Positions 34,787 through 43,589 of a stretch of 64,000 nucleotides of DNA are shown one piece after another. The notes under the pieces are model-generated. The model was given only the letters and a program-made list of their open reading frames with translations. It had not been told where the DNA came from and did not search any database. The translations under genes were made by a program, and so were the position numbers. Source of the stretch: Mangrovibacterium sp041596335. GTDB taxonomy: Bacteria > Bacteroidota > Bacteroidia > Bacteroidales > Prolixibacteraceae. Where the stretch lies: positions 1 through 64,000 of the forward strand of contig NZ_JBFHIT010000011.1 of assembly GCF_041596335.1 (NCBI RefSeq), written 5' to 3'. Position 1 is the stretch's first letter. Every line of letters starts with the position of its first letter.

Positions 34787-35341
34787 CTACTTCACTCTTC
34801 CCGGGTTCTTCTTTACAAAATCGCCCCAGCCCTTGTATCCGGCTTTCGAGACCGGATTCTTCATTTGCAGATAGTGACAGATGGCTACCGCAAGGGCATC
34901 GGTGGCATCCAGCTCCAGAGGAAGATCGTCAACCTTCAGCATATTTTTCAGGAAATAGGCCACCTGCTCTTTTGCTGCCCGCCCCATTCCGGTTATCGCC
35001 TGTTTCACTTTTAGCGGGGCATATTCAAACACCGGAATATCACGCTGCAAGGCCAGCCCCATAACAATCCCCTGGGCGCGTCCCAACTTCAACATGGCCT
35101 GAATGTCTTTCCCATAAAATGGAGATTCAATCGCCAGCTCGTCGGGCTTAAATTCATCAATCAAAGCCTGAGTGCGAATGAAAATATGTTTTAATCGCAG
35201 GTAGTGGTTATTATAGCCCGCCGTTTTAACCACTCCAACATGACGAATACGAGGGGTATTATCCTTAATTTCGATCAATCCGTAGCCCATCACAACAGTT
35301 CCCGGGTCGATTCCTAAGATCAATTTTCCTTCTAAACTCAT
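34787..35341 (-). CDS. ruvC: Holliday junction endonuclease RuvC
   Basis: Resolves Holliday junctions with the RuvAB complex. The 184-aa product begins with the catalytic GIDPGTVVMGYG (Asp12), has AIESPFYGKDIQAMLKLGRAQG (in part; catalytic Glu), and the C-terminal LELDATDALAVAICHY with paired Asp. It is the last gene of an operon with the DMT transporter (3-nt gap) and the TPR protein. Other ruv genes are not in this window. Confidence 0.95.
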   Translation of the reverse strand: MSLEGKLILGIDPGTVVMGYGLIEIKDNTPRIRHVGVVKTAGYNNHYLRLKHIFIRTQALIDEFKPDELAIESPFYGKDIQAMLKLGRAQGIVMGLALQRDIPVFEYAPLKVKQAITGMGRAAKEQVAYFLKNMLKVDDLPLELDATDALAVAICHYLQMKNPVSKAGYKGWGDFVKKNPGRVK

Positions 35342-35344
35342 GAA

Positions 35345-36274
35345 TTAATTTTTCAGTTGAAATGACAACAGGCCACGCAAAAATTTCGGAAAACGAAGTC
35401 TGACTTGTTGGATCAGAATGCCTAAAATTATAAAACTTAAGCCAATAAAGGTGGTTGTATAAATCGTTTCGTGTAAAATGAAATAAATAAACACCAGCGA
35501 TATAAATGGAGACAAGAACACAAAATTTCCGATAACCGCGTTGTTTACACTTTTATGCAAGGCGTAAATCCAGAGGATATAAGTTACCCCTAATTCGAAT
35601 AAACCGACATAAACAGCGGCCCAAAATGATTGGCCGGTCCACGAAATATGAAAGGCACCGGGCTCGAAAAAGCTATAAGCGACCAAGAACACCAAACCGA
35701 AAATAAAATTCCAGGAAAGAACCACCAGTCGGTCGCGGGTATCGCGGGTACTAAAAATCCAATATAACGACCAAACCACGCTGCTTCCCAAAGCGAGCAA
35801 AGCGCCCAACGTGTTTGTCCGGGCAAAACCTTCGACCCCACCCTGCGACGAAATAAACACCACCCCCGCAAAACTACAGCAGATGGCCACCAAGTTTTTC
35901 CAGCTAAGCTTTTGCCCCAGCAACGGAACCGACAAAAGTGCCAGCGTAACCGGCCAAACCATATTCAAGGCTTGCGTAACTTGAGCCGGATTAAGCGAAT
36001 AGGCTTTGAATAATAGGAGATAGTATAGAAATGGATTCAAAAACCCCTGCATGGCCGAATGCCCCAACTGACTGGCAGAAATTTGCTTAAATTCGCTCCA
36101 CCTCCCGGTAACAAGAACTGCCGCCAGAAAGAAAATAAGCGATACAATTGCTGCTACGAATATGAGTTGAAAAGGGCTAAAATTTTGCAGCGCCAGTTTA
36201 AAGGCAGTGGCCACAGTCGACCAAAGCAAAACCGACAACAAAGCCAGCACAATCGCTGTTTTTTGGTTCTTCAT
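35345..36274 (-). CDS. DMT-superfamily transporter (EamA domain)
   Basis: Inner-membrane protein of 309 aa with about ten hydrophobic segments in two EamA repeats: the first from AIVLALLSVLLWSTVATAF, the second from GALLALGSSVVWSLYWIF. PVTLALLSVPLLGQKLSWKN is the typical repeat end. The family exports amino acids, sugars and other metabolites; the substrate is unknown. The ATG abuts the stop of the TPR gene with no gap, and ruvC follows after 3 nt, so the three are one operon. Confidence 0.88.
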   Translation of the reverse strand: MKNQKTAIVLALLSVLLWSTVATAFKLALQNFSPFQLIFVAAIVSLIFFLAAVLVTGRWSEFKQISASQLGHSAMQGFLNPFLYYLLLFKAYSLNPAQVTQALNMVWPVTLALLSVPLLGQKLSWKNLVAICCSFAGVVFISSQGGVEGFARTNTLGALLALGSSVVWSLYWIFSTRDTRDRLVVLSWNFIFGLVFLVAYSFFEPGAFHISWTGQSFWAAVYVGLFELGVTYILWIYALHKSVNNAVIGNFVFLSPFISLVFIYFILHETIYTTTFIGLSFIILGILIQQVRLRFPKFLRGLLSFQLKN

Positions 36275-38149
36275 TTAATTCAGGTTTTCAGTTGAAGGAG
36301 TGACCTCCTGCGGCCGATCATCGAAATCGCCACGCAGTTGCCTGTACCAATCGCGCGCCTGCGACACATGCACGCTCCCCGGATGCTGCTCCAAAAGTTT
36401 TAAATAATACGCTTTTGCTTGCTCCTGGTTATTCAATTTTGTTCGGTACAAATTTCCAAGTTCCAGCATCGCGTCGTCAGCCAACAAATCATACGGAAAT
36501 TCAGTCACTATTTTTTCAAGTTGAGCCGCTGCCTCAATCCAATTTCCTTTCGATTTTAAAACCGCGGCTTTCCGGTAATAAATGTCGTCCTGCAAACTAT
36601 GAAAGGGGTATTGCTTTTGCAGGCTATCAAGCATAGCCCAAGCGGCTTCCGGTTGATTTCTGAACTGCATCAAATCGGCTTCTGCAAACAGCTGCAACGG
36701 CACACTAGTGGTATCCAGATTCAGGTTGTTCCCAATAAAAAGCGAAAGCTCCATCGCATCGTTGGCAATCAGTTTCGACGTACTGGCTTTTAGGACATCC
36801 AATTGTGCTTTGGCCCACGACAACTCGCCCATATAGTAGCCAAGCCGGGCTTTTTTCATTTTAACCTCGTCACCCAGCTCATTGGTTTTATTGGCTTCAA
36901 TTACTTGCGAATACACCAAAATAGCCTCCCACATATCACCTTTAAAAACCTGCACATCGGCCAAGTCGACTTTCAGTTCGTCAATCTCAAGTGGAGTCAA
37001 ACGGGGAATTTCGATGGCTTTTTCTGCCATCAATATCGCGTCATCCGGCCGGTTTAGGTTGAAGGCCAACAGATGGACAAAATCGCGTATCAGCACCTGA
37101 GTTTCGGCTACAAAACCCAACTCGTTGAAACAAACTTCGAACTGTTTTTGCAACTCCAACGGCTCCAGCGCCTGTTTCGGATCAGTCGTAAACTGTTGAT
37201 ATAGCAAATCCATGCGCACCAGTTTGGCCTGATAGAAATAAGGATTCTTCTCTCCCTTCGCGATCAGGTAATCGTAAGCCTTCAGAGCCTCTTCAAAATG
37301 CTCATTCCGAGCCGCGATTCGAGCCAGCTCCATAATCATGGGCGACTCATCGATCCCTCGTTTGTCGAGCGAAATCTGCTGACGCAACGCCTGTGCATAA
37401 TTTTTTTCCTGCATAAATAACCAAATCAGCAGCCGATTGTAGGCAACTGTCGATTGATCCTTTTGCATTCGCTGAATCAGCCGACCACGCAACTGGTTGC
37501 GAAGCGAATTGTCAACATCCAGCCGAAATGCGCTTTGCAACGCACTTTCCATCCGGGCCAAGGTATTTTCGTCTTCCCGAATCATATCCAGAAAAACATC
37601 AAACATTTTGTGATAGTCGCGCTGATACAGATAAACCCGGCCCAATTCATATAAAAAACTCTCGCCCGGAATTTTCTGTGGTGCTTGCAAATAAAGCTGT
37701 TCGGCATAGGCATATTCGCCCCGGGTAAGCAACGCGTTGGCCAAACGCGTATAGTCGGCTCGCGCAGGCAAAACAACGCTCACCGCCTGTTGAAGTTTCT
37801 CTTCAGCCTCGGCTATTTTATTCTGTTTTTTCAATAGCAGTCCCCACTGCACATACAAGGTTGCCTCGTTTTCATTTTTTCGAAGGGCTTTGCGGATGAT
37901 TTTCTCCGCCGTTTCGTAATCGCCGGATTCGGTTAAACAAATCAGGTACAAATCGAAATAATAACTGCTGCTGGTTGCCTGATAAAGCTCGTCGTACAAA
38001 ACAGCAGCCTTATCAAACTCTTTCGACTGGTAATACTGATTGGCCAGCTGAGCCTTGCTTGCGTCAGGAATTTGCTGCGCAAAAAGCAACTCCCCCGCCA
38101 ACAAAAATCCTAAAACAAGAAGTAAACGTATGTACAGGTGCTGTTTCAT
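36275..38149 (-). CDS. Tetratricopeptide-repeat protein, exported
   Basis: Secreted or periplasmic TPR protein of 624 aa. Signal peptide at residues ~1-25 (LYIRLLLVLGFLLAGELLFAQ). TPR-like helical pairs fill most of the length, with good repeats near residues 28-62 (AQLANQYYQSKEFDKAAVLY), 95-130 and toward the C-terminus (DDAMLELGNLYRTKLNNQEQ). It may be an outer-membrane assembly or trafficking adaptor, but no specific family is recognised. ATG 38149 is chosen over the TTG at 38158, which lies in the -7 box. Confidence 0.85.
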   Translation of the reverse strand: MKQHLYIRLLLVLGFLLAGELLFAQQIPDASKAQLANQYYQSKEFDKAAVLYDELYQATSSSYYFDLYLICLTESGDYETAEKIIRKALRKNENEATLYVQWGLLLKKQNKIAEAEEKLQQAVSVVLPARADYTRLANALLTRGEYAYAEQLYLQAPQKIPGESFLYELGRVYLYQRDYHKMFDVFLDMIREDENTLARMESALQSAFRLDVDNSLRNQLRGRLIQRMQKDQSTVAYNRLLIWLFMQEKNYAQALRQQISLDKRGIDESPMIMELARIAARNEHFEEALKAYDYLIAKGEKNPYFYQAKLVRMDLLYQQFTTDPKQALEPLELQKQFEVCFNELGFVAETQVLIRDFVHLLAFNLNRPDDAILMAEKAIEIPRLTPLEIDELKVDLADVQVFKGDMWEAILVYSQVIEANKTNELGDEVKMKKARLGYYMGELSWAKAQLDVLKASTSKLIANDAMELSLFIGNNLNLDTTSVPLQLFAEADLMQFRNQPEAAWAMLDSLQKQYPFHSLQDDIYYRKAAVLKSKGNWIEAAAQLEKIVTEFPYDLLADDAMLELGNLYRTKLNNQEQAKAYYLKLLEQHPGSVHVSQARDWYRQLRGDFDDRPQEVTPSTENLN

Positions 38150-38154
38150 CTTGT

Positions 38155-38162
38155 GCAAAAGT
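38155..38162 (-). promoter_or_regulatory. -7 box (TACTTTTG) for the TPR-DMT-ruvC operon
   Basis: On the minus strand TACTTTTG fits TAnnTTTG and ends only 5 nt before the ATG at 38149, implying a leaderless or nearly leaderless mRNA if used. Confidence 0.45.
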
Positions 38163-38350
38163 AATAATATGAATGAACCAATTTTCCTTTCATTTCATTT
38201 TAGAAAACCATTAGCCTAAATTAGCGAATTGCCAATAAGCCTTCGCCCGGATTTTAACTAATTTTAAATTGAAAGTAGCAGGATGAAGTTGATAATCATA
38301 AGCGGAAACGGGAAGAAATGACTATTTTTACCCGAAATAATCAAAAAACG

Positions 38351-39214
38351 ATGAGCGACGAAATGCAGCCCCGTCCACGTTTACCGCGCTGGATGAAAAT
38401 GAACATGCCGAAAGGAGAATCGTATTCAAAAGTGAAAAACCTGGTCGGCAAACATGGCCTGCACACGATTTGCAGTAGCGGCAACTGCCCGAATATTGGA
38501 GAATGCTGGAACCGGGGAACGGCGACGTTTATGATTCTGGGTGAAATTTGCACCCGCAATTGTAAATTCTGTGGCGTGAAAACCGGAAAACCCCTCCCCG
38601 TTGACCCCCATGAACCCAAGCGCGTTGCCCAATCGATCCGGATTATGGAGCTGAAACATGCAGTGGTTACGTCGGTAGACCGCGACGACTTGCCCGACCT
38701 CGGTGCTTCAGCCTGGGTGGAAACCATCAATGAAATTAAAGCGGAAAACCCCAACACCAAACTGGAAGTTCTGATTCCCGATTTTCAGGGGCGAGAAGAA
38801 TTGATACAACAAATTACAGCCGCCCGTCCCGAAGTTGTTTCGCACAATCTGGAAACAGTTGAACGACTAACACCGCAAATCCGAAGTGTCGCTAAATATC
38901 GCCAAAGCCTTGAGGTACTGCGCACCATTGCCGAAAGCGGGCTGGCAGCAAAATCGGGCATTATGCTGGGGCTGGGCGAAACCGAAGAGGAAGTGTTGCA
39001 AACCATGGACGATTTACTCGAAGTGGGTTGTCGGGTCGTAACAATCGGGCAATACCTGGCACCAACAACAGGCCACATTCCGGTTGTCGCCTACATTCAA
39101 CCCGAACAATTTGAAAAATACCGAACAATTGGACTCGCAAAGGGTTTTTCTTTCGTTGAAAGCAGTCCGCTGGTTCGTTCGAGTTATCGCGCTGAGCTGC
39201 ATGCCGGAGCATAG
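38351..39214 (+). CDS. lipA: Lipoyl synthase
   Basis: Radical SAM enzyme that inserts two sulfurs into octanoyl chains to make lipoyl groups. The auxiliary cluster cysteines are Cys41, Cys46 and Cys52 (CSSGNCPNIGEC), the radical SAM CxxxCxxC is Cys67, Cys71, Cys74 (CTRNCKFC), and the C-terminal RSSYRAE gives the Ser ligand. The N-terminal RPRLPRWMKMNMPKGESY is typical. Start 38351 is chosen since the 11 upstream codons from 38318 are not conserved. lipB follows after 132 bp. At 287 aa it is full length. Confidence 0.96.
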   Translation: MSDEMQPRPRLPRWMKMNMPKGESYSKVKNLVGKHGLHTICSSGNCPNIGECWNRGTATFMILGEICTRNCKFCGVKTGKPLPVDPHEPKRVAQSIRIMELKHAVVTSVDRDDLPDLGASAWVETINEIKAENPNTKLEVLIPDFQGREELIQQITAARPEVVSHNLETVERLTPQIRSVAKYRQSLEVLRTIAESGLAAKSGIMLGLGETEEEVLQTMDDLLEVGCRVVTIGQYLAPTTGHIPVVAYIQPEQFEKYRTIGLAKGFSFVESSPLVRSSYRAELHAGA

Positions 39215-39346
39215 TCGCAACAATAAAAGCACACATCGTTCGGAAGAAAACCAATAAAAGTTGACTGCCCATCTCCGAGCTTTTAACGACTCGCGTTTCC
39301 CGGCGTTTGAATTTTGAAATCATTTAATTTGGAACTTTAACAACCT

Positions 39347-40015
39347 ATGGCACAATTTACATACGAAGATGTTGGTCTGAAAGACTATAAAGAATGCTGG
39401 GATTATCAGGAACAAATTCTGGCTGACGTTCAGACTGAAAAGAAAGTCAAAAACGGCCCGACGGCACTAAATCGCTTTTTGCTGGTTGAGCACCCTCATG
39501 TATACACGCTGGGGAAAAGTGGCGATGAACACAACCTGCTTGTCCATGGCGAATTTTTAAAAAAAATCGACGCCACGTTCTATAAAATCAATCGGGGCGG
39601 CGATATCACCTACCACGGACCGGGGCAGTTGGTCGGCTATCCAATTATCGATCTGGAATATTTCAAAATTGGGGTACGCGAGTATATTGAAAAAATGGAA
39701 GATGCCATTATCGCCACATTGGCCCACTACGGCATCACCGGAGGCCGAAACCCCGGTGCTACAGGCGTTTGGTTAGACAGCGACATTCCGGCAAAAGCCC
39801 GCAAAATTTGCGCAATTGGTGTTCGTGTGAGCCGCTACGTTACCATGCATGGTTTTGCCCTCAATGTAAACACCGACATGCGCTATTTCAGCTACATCAA
39901 TCCTTGCGGATTTCTCACCTACGGGGTCACTTCGCTCGAACGCGAACTGGGCCGCAAAATGGATATGCAAGAGGTGAAAGAAATTGTGAAAGCAAAATTC
40001 AACGAACTCTACTAA
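39347..40015 (+). CDS. lipB: Octanoyltransferase LipB
   Basis: Transfers octanoyl from acyl carrier protein to lipoyl domains, the step before LipA. The 222-aa product has LLVEHPHVYTLGKSGDEHN, the family loop RGGDITYHGPGQLVGYPI, the catalytic Lys in ARKICAIGVRVSRYVTMHG and the nucleophilic Cys in INPCGFLTYGVTS. It is 132 bp after lipA on the same strand, so the two act in one pathway and are probably co-regulated. Confidence 0.96.
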   Translation: MAQFTYEDVGLKDYKECWDYQEQILADVQTEKKVKNGPTALNRFLLVEHPHVYTLGKSGDEHNLLVHGEFLKKIDATFYKINRGGDITYHGPGQLVGYPIIDLEYFKIGVREYIEKMEDAIIATLAHYGITGGRNPGATGVWLDSDIPAKARKICAIGVRVSRYVTMHGFALNVNTDMRYFSYINPCGFLTYGVTSLERELGRKMDMQEVKEIVKAKFNELY

Positions 40016-40049
40016 ATACCAAATAACCAAAAATCAAATTTCAAATCGT

Positions 40050-40952
40050 ATGATAGATACCGACGAATTAGACGATCAGTTTGGAATTGAAGGCGAAGTT
40101 GGCTTCATGGAAATGGACGGCGACCTGGTTTTCATCAATGTATCGAATAAATATGCCGATGCCGACATTTGTTTGTATGGCGCCCATGTTACCAGTTTCC
40201 GGCCGGTGCGAACCATGGAGATGCTTTACATGAGCCCGGAAACCAGTTACGAAGTTGGCAAGCCTATTCGGGGAGGAATTCCGGTTTGTTTCCCTTGGTT
40301 TGGTCCGCACAAAACCGACAGCAACCTACCGCAACACGGATTCGGACGCCTAATGTATTGGAATGTGCTAAGCACTGCCAGTCTCCCCAATGGCGAAACT
40401 GAAATTAAATTAGGCTTGAACTCCTCGGAAGAAACCAAAGCTTTTTGGCCGTTCGATTTTGAAGCCGTTCTAAACATGGTCATCGGTGCAAAAATGACCG
40501 TTTCACTGGAAGTGAAGAACAGCTCAACAGAGAGCTTCAGCTACACCTGCGCGTTGCACAGCTATTTCGCCGTGTCTGATCTGGCCCACATTCAGATTGA
40601 AGGCTTGCAAGGCCTCACGTATTTCAACCAGCTGACTGGCAACAACGACCAGCAAAACGAAGAGATTCTGCACGTTAACGAGGGGCTGACACGCCACTAC
40701 CTGGACACAGAATCGGCAGTTGTACTGGCCGACGAAGCCTACCGTCGCCGCATAAAGATTGAAAAATCGGGCAGCAAGGTAACGACCGTCTGGAATCCGG
40801 GAGAAGCGGCCTGTGCCGGTATTGGCGACATTCCGGACGATGGGTTTGCGAACTTCGTTTGTATTGAAGCAACCAATGCCTTCAATTTCCCAATCACATT
40901 GGCTGCAGGCGAAAGTTTCACAACTACCCAGATTTTCGGTTTGGAGAACTAA
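40050..40952 (+). CDS. D-hexose-6-phosphate mutarotase (YeaD-like)
   Basis: Aldose-1-epimerase-fold enzyme (300 aa) that should interconvert anomers of hexose 6-phosphates. GAHVTSFRP, IRGGIPVCFPWFGPH, PQHGFGRLMYWNV (catalytic His region), CALHSYFAVSD and FVCIEATNAF (catalytic Glu) are visible and match YeaD rather than galactose mutarotase. It starts 34 nt after lipB and may be co-transcribed, although the pathway link is not obvious. It ends at a strong inverted repeat. Confidence 0.9.
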   Translation: MIDTDELDDQFGIEGEVGFMEMDGDLVFINVSNKYADADICLYGAHVTSFRPVRTMEMLYMSPETSYEVGKPIRGGIPVCFPWFGPHKTDSNLPQHGFGRLMYWNVLSTASLPNGETEIKLGLNSSEETKAFWPFDFEAVLNMVIGAKMTVSLEVKNSSTESFSYTCALHSYFAVSDLAHIQIEGLQGLTYFNQLTGNNDQQNEEILHVNEGLTRHYLDTESAVVLADEAYRRRIKIEKSGSKVTTVWNPGEAACAGIGDIPDDGFANFVCIEATNAFNFPITLAAGESFTTTQIFGLEN

Positions 40953-40967
40953 CTCAACAATCGCTAC

Positions 40968-41015
40968 AACATTGAAAAGCTCCAATCTATCTATAGGTTG
41001 GAGCTTTTCAATGTT
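40968..41015 (+). terminator. 18-bp perfect inverted repeat after the mutarotase gene
   Basis: AACATTGAAAAGCTCCAA (40968-40985) and TTGGAGCTTTTCAATGTT (40998-41015) are exact complements with a 12-nt loop. No T-tract follows, so it is either a factor-independent terminator of atypical form or another hairpin element. Confidence 0.7.
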
Positions 41016-41123
41016 AAAGAGTCGTATGAAATACGAAGAAAGCGAGAAATGCTCTGTCAATTTAAAGTTTTGTCGTTGCTTGTTTCACGATTCATCCTAA
41101 TTTTACCAGCCTAAAACAGTGCT

Positions 41124-41771
41124 ATGAATATTTTTACAGATAAGGCCGTTGCCGATTCGTACGACGCGTATTACGAAACAGAGTTCGGGAAACGGGTAGA
41201 CGAGCTGGAGAAAGCTGCATTGACTGAGGTAATGCAAGGAATACCCCGCGGTAAAATGCTCGAGCTGGGTGCCGGAACCGGCCATTGGACGGAATTTTTC
41301 CTTGCTGAAGGTTTTTCGGTTACAGCCACCGATATTGCCGATACGATGTTTACACACGCCCGTCGTAAACTCGCCGGACGGGTTGAATTCCTGAAAGCAG
41401 ACCTGATGAACCTTTCCTTTACCAGCGAATCTGTTGAGTCGATTTCGGTTGTGACAGCATTGGAGTTTTGCGACGATCAGATGCAGGCTTTTGCCAACAT
41501 GTATCGGGTGTTGAAACCAAAAGGCTGGCTGATTGTGGGCTGCCTGAATGCCAACTCGGCTATGGGAAAAGCTAAAGCTGATGATCCGGTTTATCGTCAC
41601 GGTAACTTTATGACGAAAGCCGAATTGAACATGTACCTGGAAGGTTTCGGAACACCAAAGATTTTGGAATGCGTCCATTTGTCCGACAAACTGGAACTAC
41701 TGGACGGAACGCCCGAAGCAGCGAACATACCCGGTGTTTTTATGGCTGCCTGTGTCCAAAAAGTCGACTAA
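41124..41771 (+). CDS. Class I SAM-dependent methyltransferase
   Basis: Methyltransferase of 215 aa, substrate unknown. Motif I is MLELGAGTGHWTEFF (~45-60), motif II region VTATDIADTMFTHA with acidic ribose contact (Asp), then VEFLKADLMNLSF and ISVVTALEFCDDQ, as in the Methyltransf_11 group. The adjacent small gene at 41841 may share its transcript (69-bp gap). No signal peptide; cytoplasmic. Confidence 0.88.
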   Translation: MNIFTDKAVADSYDAYYETEFGKRVDELEKAALTEVMQGIPRGKMLELGAGTGHWTEFFLAEGFSVTATDIADTMFTHARRKLAGRVEFLKADLMNLSFTSESVESISVVTALEFCDDQMQAFANMYRVLKPKGWLIVGCLNANSAMGKAKADDPVYRHGNFMTKAELNMYLEGFGTPKILECVHLSDKLELLDGTPEAANIPGVFMAACVQKVD

Positions 41772-41840
41772 ACCGTCGCAGGCTACCGACGCAATTCGGC
41801 CTTCGCTCCGGAACGTTTTCACAATAAAACCCGTTAAATC

Positions 41841-42092
41841 ATGCACATCACTGTTGAAATTAGCTACTACCCACTGCTTGAGCGTTATGAAGTACCGGTG
41901 AAAGAATTACTGGCTTTGCTGGAAAACCATCCCGAAGTGGAAGCCGAAGTTGGCGGCATGAGCACTTTGCTAGGCGGTGAATACAACGACGTGATGAACT
42001 TATTGACCACCAGCATGCGACAACTGATGCAAAGCTACCCGTCGGTCTTCAACCTGAAAATATCAAATTCCTGCGAACTGAAACAGCCCTAA
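41841..42092 (+). CDS. Small conserved protein, thiamine-binding (YkoF/MTH1187)-like
   Basis: Product of 83 aa with a ferredoxin-like pattern: strand HITVEISYYPL, helix VKELLALLENHP, strand VEAEVGGMSTLLGG, helix DVMNLLTTSMRQLMQSYP, and strand VFNLKISNSC. The start ISYYPL and the alpha-beta order resemble single-domain YkoF/MTH1187 thiamine-binding proteins. That assignment is by pattern only. It lies downstream of the methyltransferase. Codon use looks like that of neighbours. Confidence 0.65.
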   Translation: MHITVEISYYPLLERYEVPVKELLALLENHPEVEAEVGGMSTLLGGEYNDVMNLLTTSMRQLMQSYPSVFNLKISNSCELKQP

Positions 42093-42102
42093 CTAAAAAA
42101 GC

Positions 42103-42126
42103 AAAAAAGAGGCACTTGGCCTCTTT
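42103..42126. terminator. Terminator between 41841 gene and purT
   Basis: Stem AAAGAGGC / GCCTCTTT (42106-42113 with 42119-42126), loop ACTTG. On the minus strand it is followed by T6, so it mainly terminates purT. Confidence 0.85.
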
Positions 42127-42164
42127 CAATACGATTTAGATAAACGACAATCAAGGTTGTAAAA

Positions 42165-43331
42165 TCAGGGTTTCACCTCAACTAAATCAGCCAATTTTCT
42201 GGCTTCTGCTTGCAATTGAAGAACATCGGCTTCCGGCTCTGCATTCAGCACCACAACCCCCATGCGGCGGTGTAAACGAGCAGCTTCCTTTCCGAAAATA
42301 CGGAAGTCGGCACGTGGGTTTTCGCAAACTTGCTGAATTCCGGTATAAGTTGGATTAACCGTCTCAATGGCTGACAGCACAACGGCACTCGCGCCTGCTT
42401 TCTCGAGCCGGATTTCGGGAATTGGTATTCCGAGTATAGCGCGACAATGCAGTTCAAATTCGTTTAGGTTTTGAGTGCCGGCTAAAGTCACCATGCCGGT
42501 ATCGTGCGGACGAGGCGACAACTCACTGAACACAACTCCTTCTGCTGTAATAAAAAACTCGACACCCCAAATTCCGGCTCCCCCCAGAGCTTTGGTTACT
42601 TTGGCTGCCATTTGCTGTGCGTCTTCCTCAAAGCCTTCGGGTAAAGCTACAGGCTGCCAGCTCTCCTGGTAATCACCGCGTTCCTGACGATGACCGATTG
42701 GCTTGCAAAACAAGGTTTCGCCGGTCTTTTGAGTAACAGTCAACAAAGTAATCTCACTTAAAAACGGAACAAATGCCTCCACAATAACTTCACCGGCATC
42801 GCCACGCCCCTTTTCAGCAGCAATTTTCCAGGCCTTTTCAATATCTGCTTCGACTTTAATGGTCGACTGCCCTTTTCCGGACGACGACATCAATGGTTTA
42901 ACCACACATGGAATACCTACTTCGGCAACTGCGGCGTTCAATTCTTCAAAAGTTTTGGCATAGCGGTAGTTGGCTGTTTTTAATCCGAGCTCTTTGGCAG
43001 CCAAATCGCGAATCGCTTTGCGGTTCATGGTAAAATTGGCAGCCTTTGCCGAAGGAACCACTTGAATACCCGCCTTCTCATAGTCGTAAAAACGTTCGGT
43101 ACGGATGGCTTCAATTTCAGGGACAATCAAATCCGGTTGGTACTTGGCTACTATCCGGTCTAGCTCAGCTCCATCGAGCATATTAATTACTTCAAATGCA
43201 TCGGCAACCTGCATGGCCGGCGCATTGGCATAACTATCGACTGCAATTACGGTTTGCCCCCAACGCTGTGCCGCAATTACAAATTCTTTCCCCAACTCGC
43301 CTGATCCAAGCAACATGATCTTCTTTTGCAT
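42165..43331 (-). CDS. purT: Formate-dependent phosphoribosylglycinamide formyltransferase PurT
   Basis: ATP-grasp enzyme that makes formyl-GAR from GAR, formate and ATP in purine synthesis. The 388-aa product starts MQKKIMLLGSGELGKEF, continues VPEIEAIRTERFYDYE, has VVKPLMSSSGKGQS with the ATP-grasp loop, and GVEFFITAEGVVFSELSPRPHDTGMVT (metal ligands Glu) in part. The start at 43331 is chosen since an in-frame extension to 43364 overlaps the -7 box at 43362-43369. It is transcribed alone on the minus strand. Confidence 0.95.
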   Translation of the reverse strand: MQKKIMLLGSGELGKEFVIAAQRWGQTVIAVDSYANAPAMQVADAFEVINMLDGAELDRIVAKYQPDLIVPEIEAIRTERFYDYEKAGIQVVPSAKAANFTMNRKAIRDLAAKELGLKTANYRYAKTFEELNAAVAEVGIPCVVKPLMSSSGKGQSTIKVEADIEKAWKIAAEKGRGDAGEVIVEAFVPFLSEITLLTVTQKTGETLFCKPIGHRQERGDYQESWQPVALPEGFEEDAQQMAAKVTKALGGAGIWGVEFFITAEGVVFSELSPRPHDTGMVTLAGTQNLNEFELHCRAILGIPIPEIRLEKAGASAVVLSAIETVNPTYTGIQQVCENPRADFRIFGKEAARLHRRMGVVVLNAEPEADVLQLQAEARKLADLVEVKP

Positions 43332-43361
43332 ACCCTTTTCTGGTTTAATTTTTGTTTCGCA

Positions 43362-43369
43362 CAAAGTTA
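43362..43369 (-). promoter_or_regulatory. -7 box (TAACTTTG) for purT
   Basis: TAACTTTG on the minus strand fits TAnnTTTG, ~31 nt before the ATG; leader ~25 nt. Confidence 0.55.
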
Positions 43370-43558
43370 AAATTTTCGATGGATGAATAAATCGGTACCA
43401 ACATGATCCTTATCAGATTCATAAACTTACGATAACCTTTTGTGTTATAGGTACAAACCAACTTTTTCGGTATCAATAAATGAATGATTGACCTTGTCAA
43501 CTAATATTATTTAAACATTAATTTCACAGTTGCGCCAAATATCGCACACGACATTTAA

Positions 43559-43566
43559 TACTTTTG
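43559..43566 (+). promoter_or_regulatory. -7 box (TACTTTTG) for the metallophosphoesterase pair
   Basis: TACTTTTG fits TAnnTTTG, 23 nt before the ATG at 43590. No -33 box at the normal spacing. Confidence 0.45.
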
Positions 43567-43589
43567 CCGACAGAAAACATTGAACAAAC

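Noticed and set aside
40524..41060. 178-codon minus-strand frame over the mutarotase gene
   Set aside because: It is the antisense shadow of a well-supported gene and contains no family motif.
41103..41678. 191-codon minus-strand frame over the methyltransferase gene
   Set aside because: Antisense shadow; the plus-strand gene has clear methyltransferase motifs.
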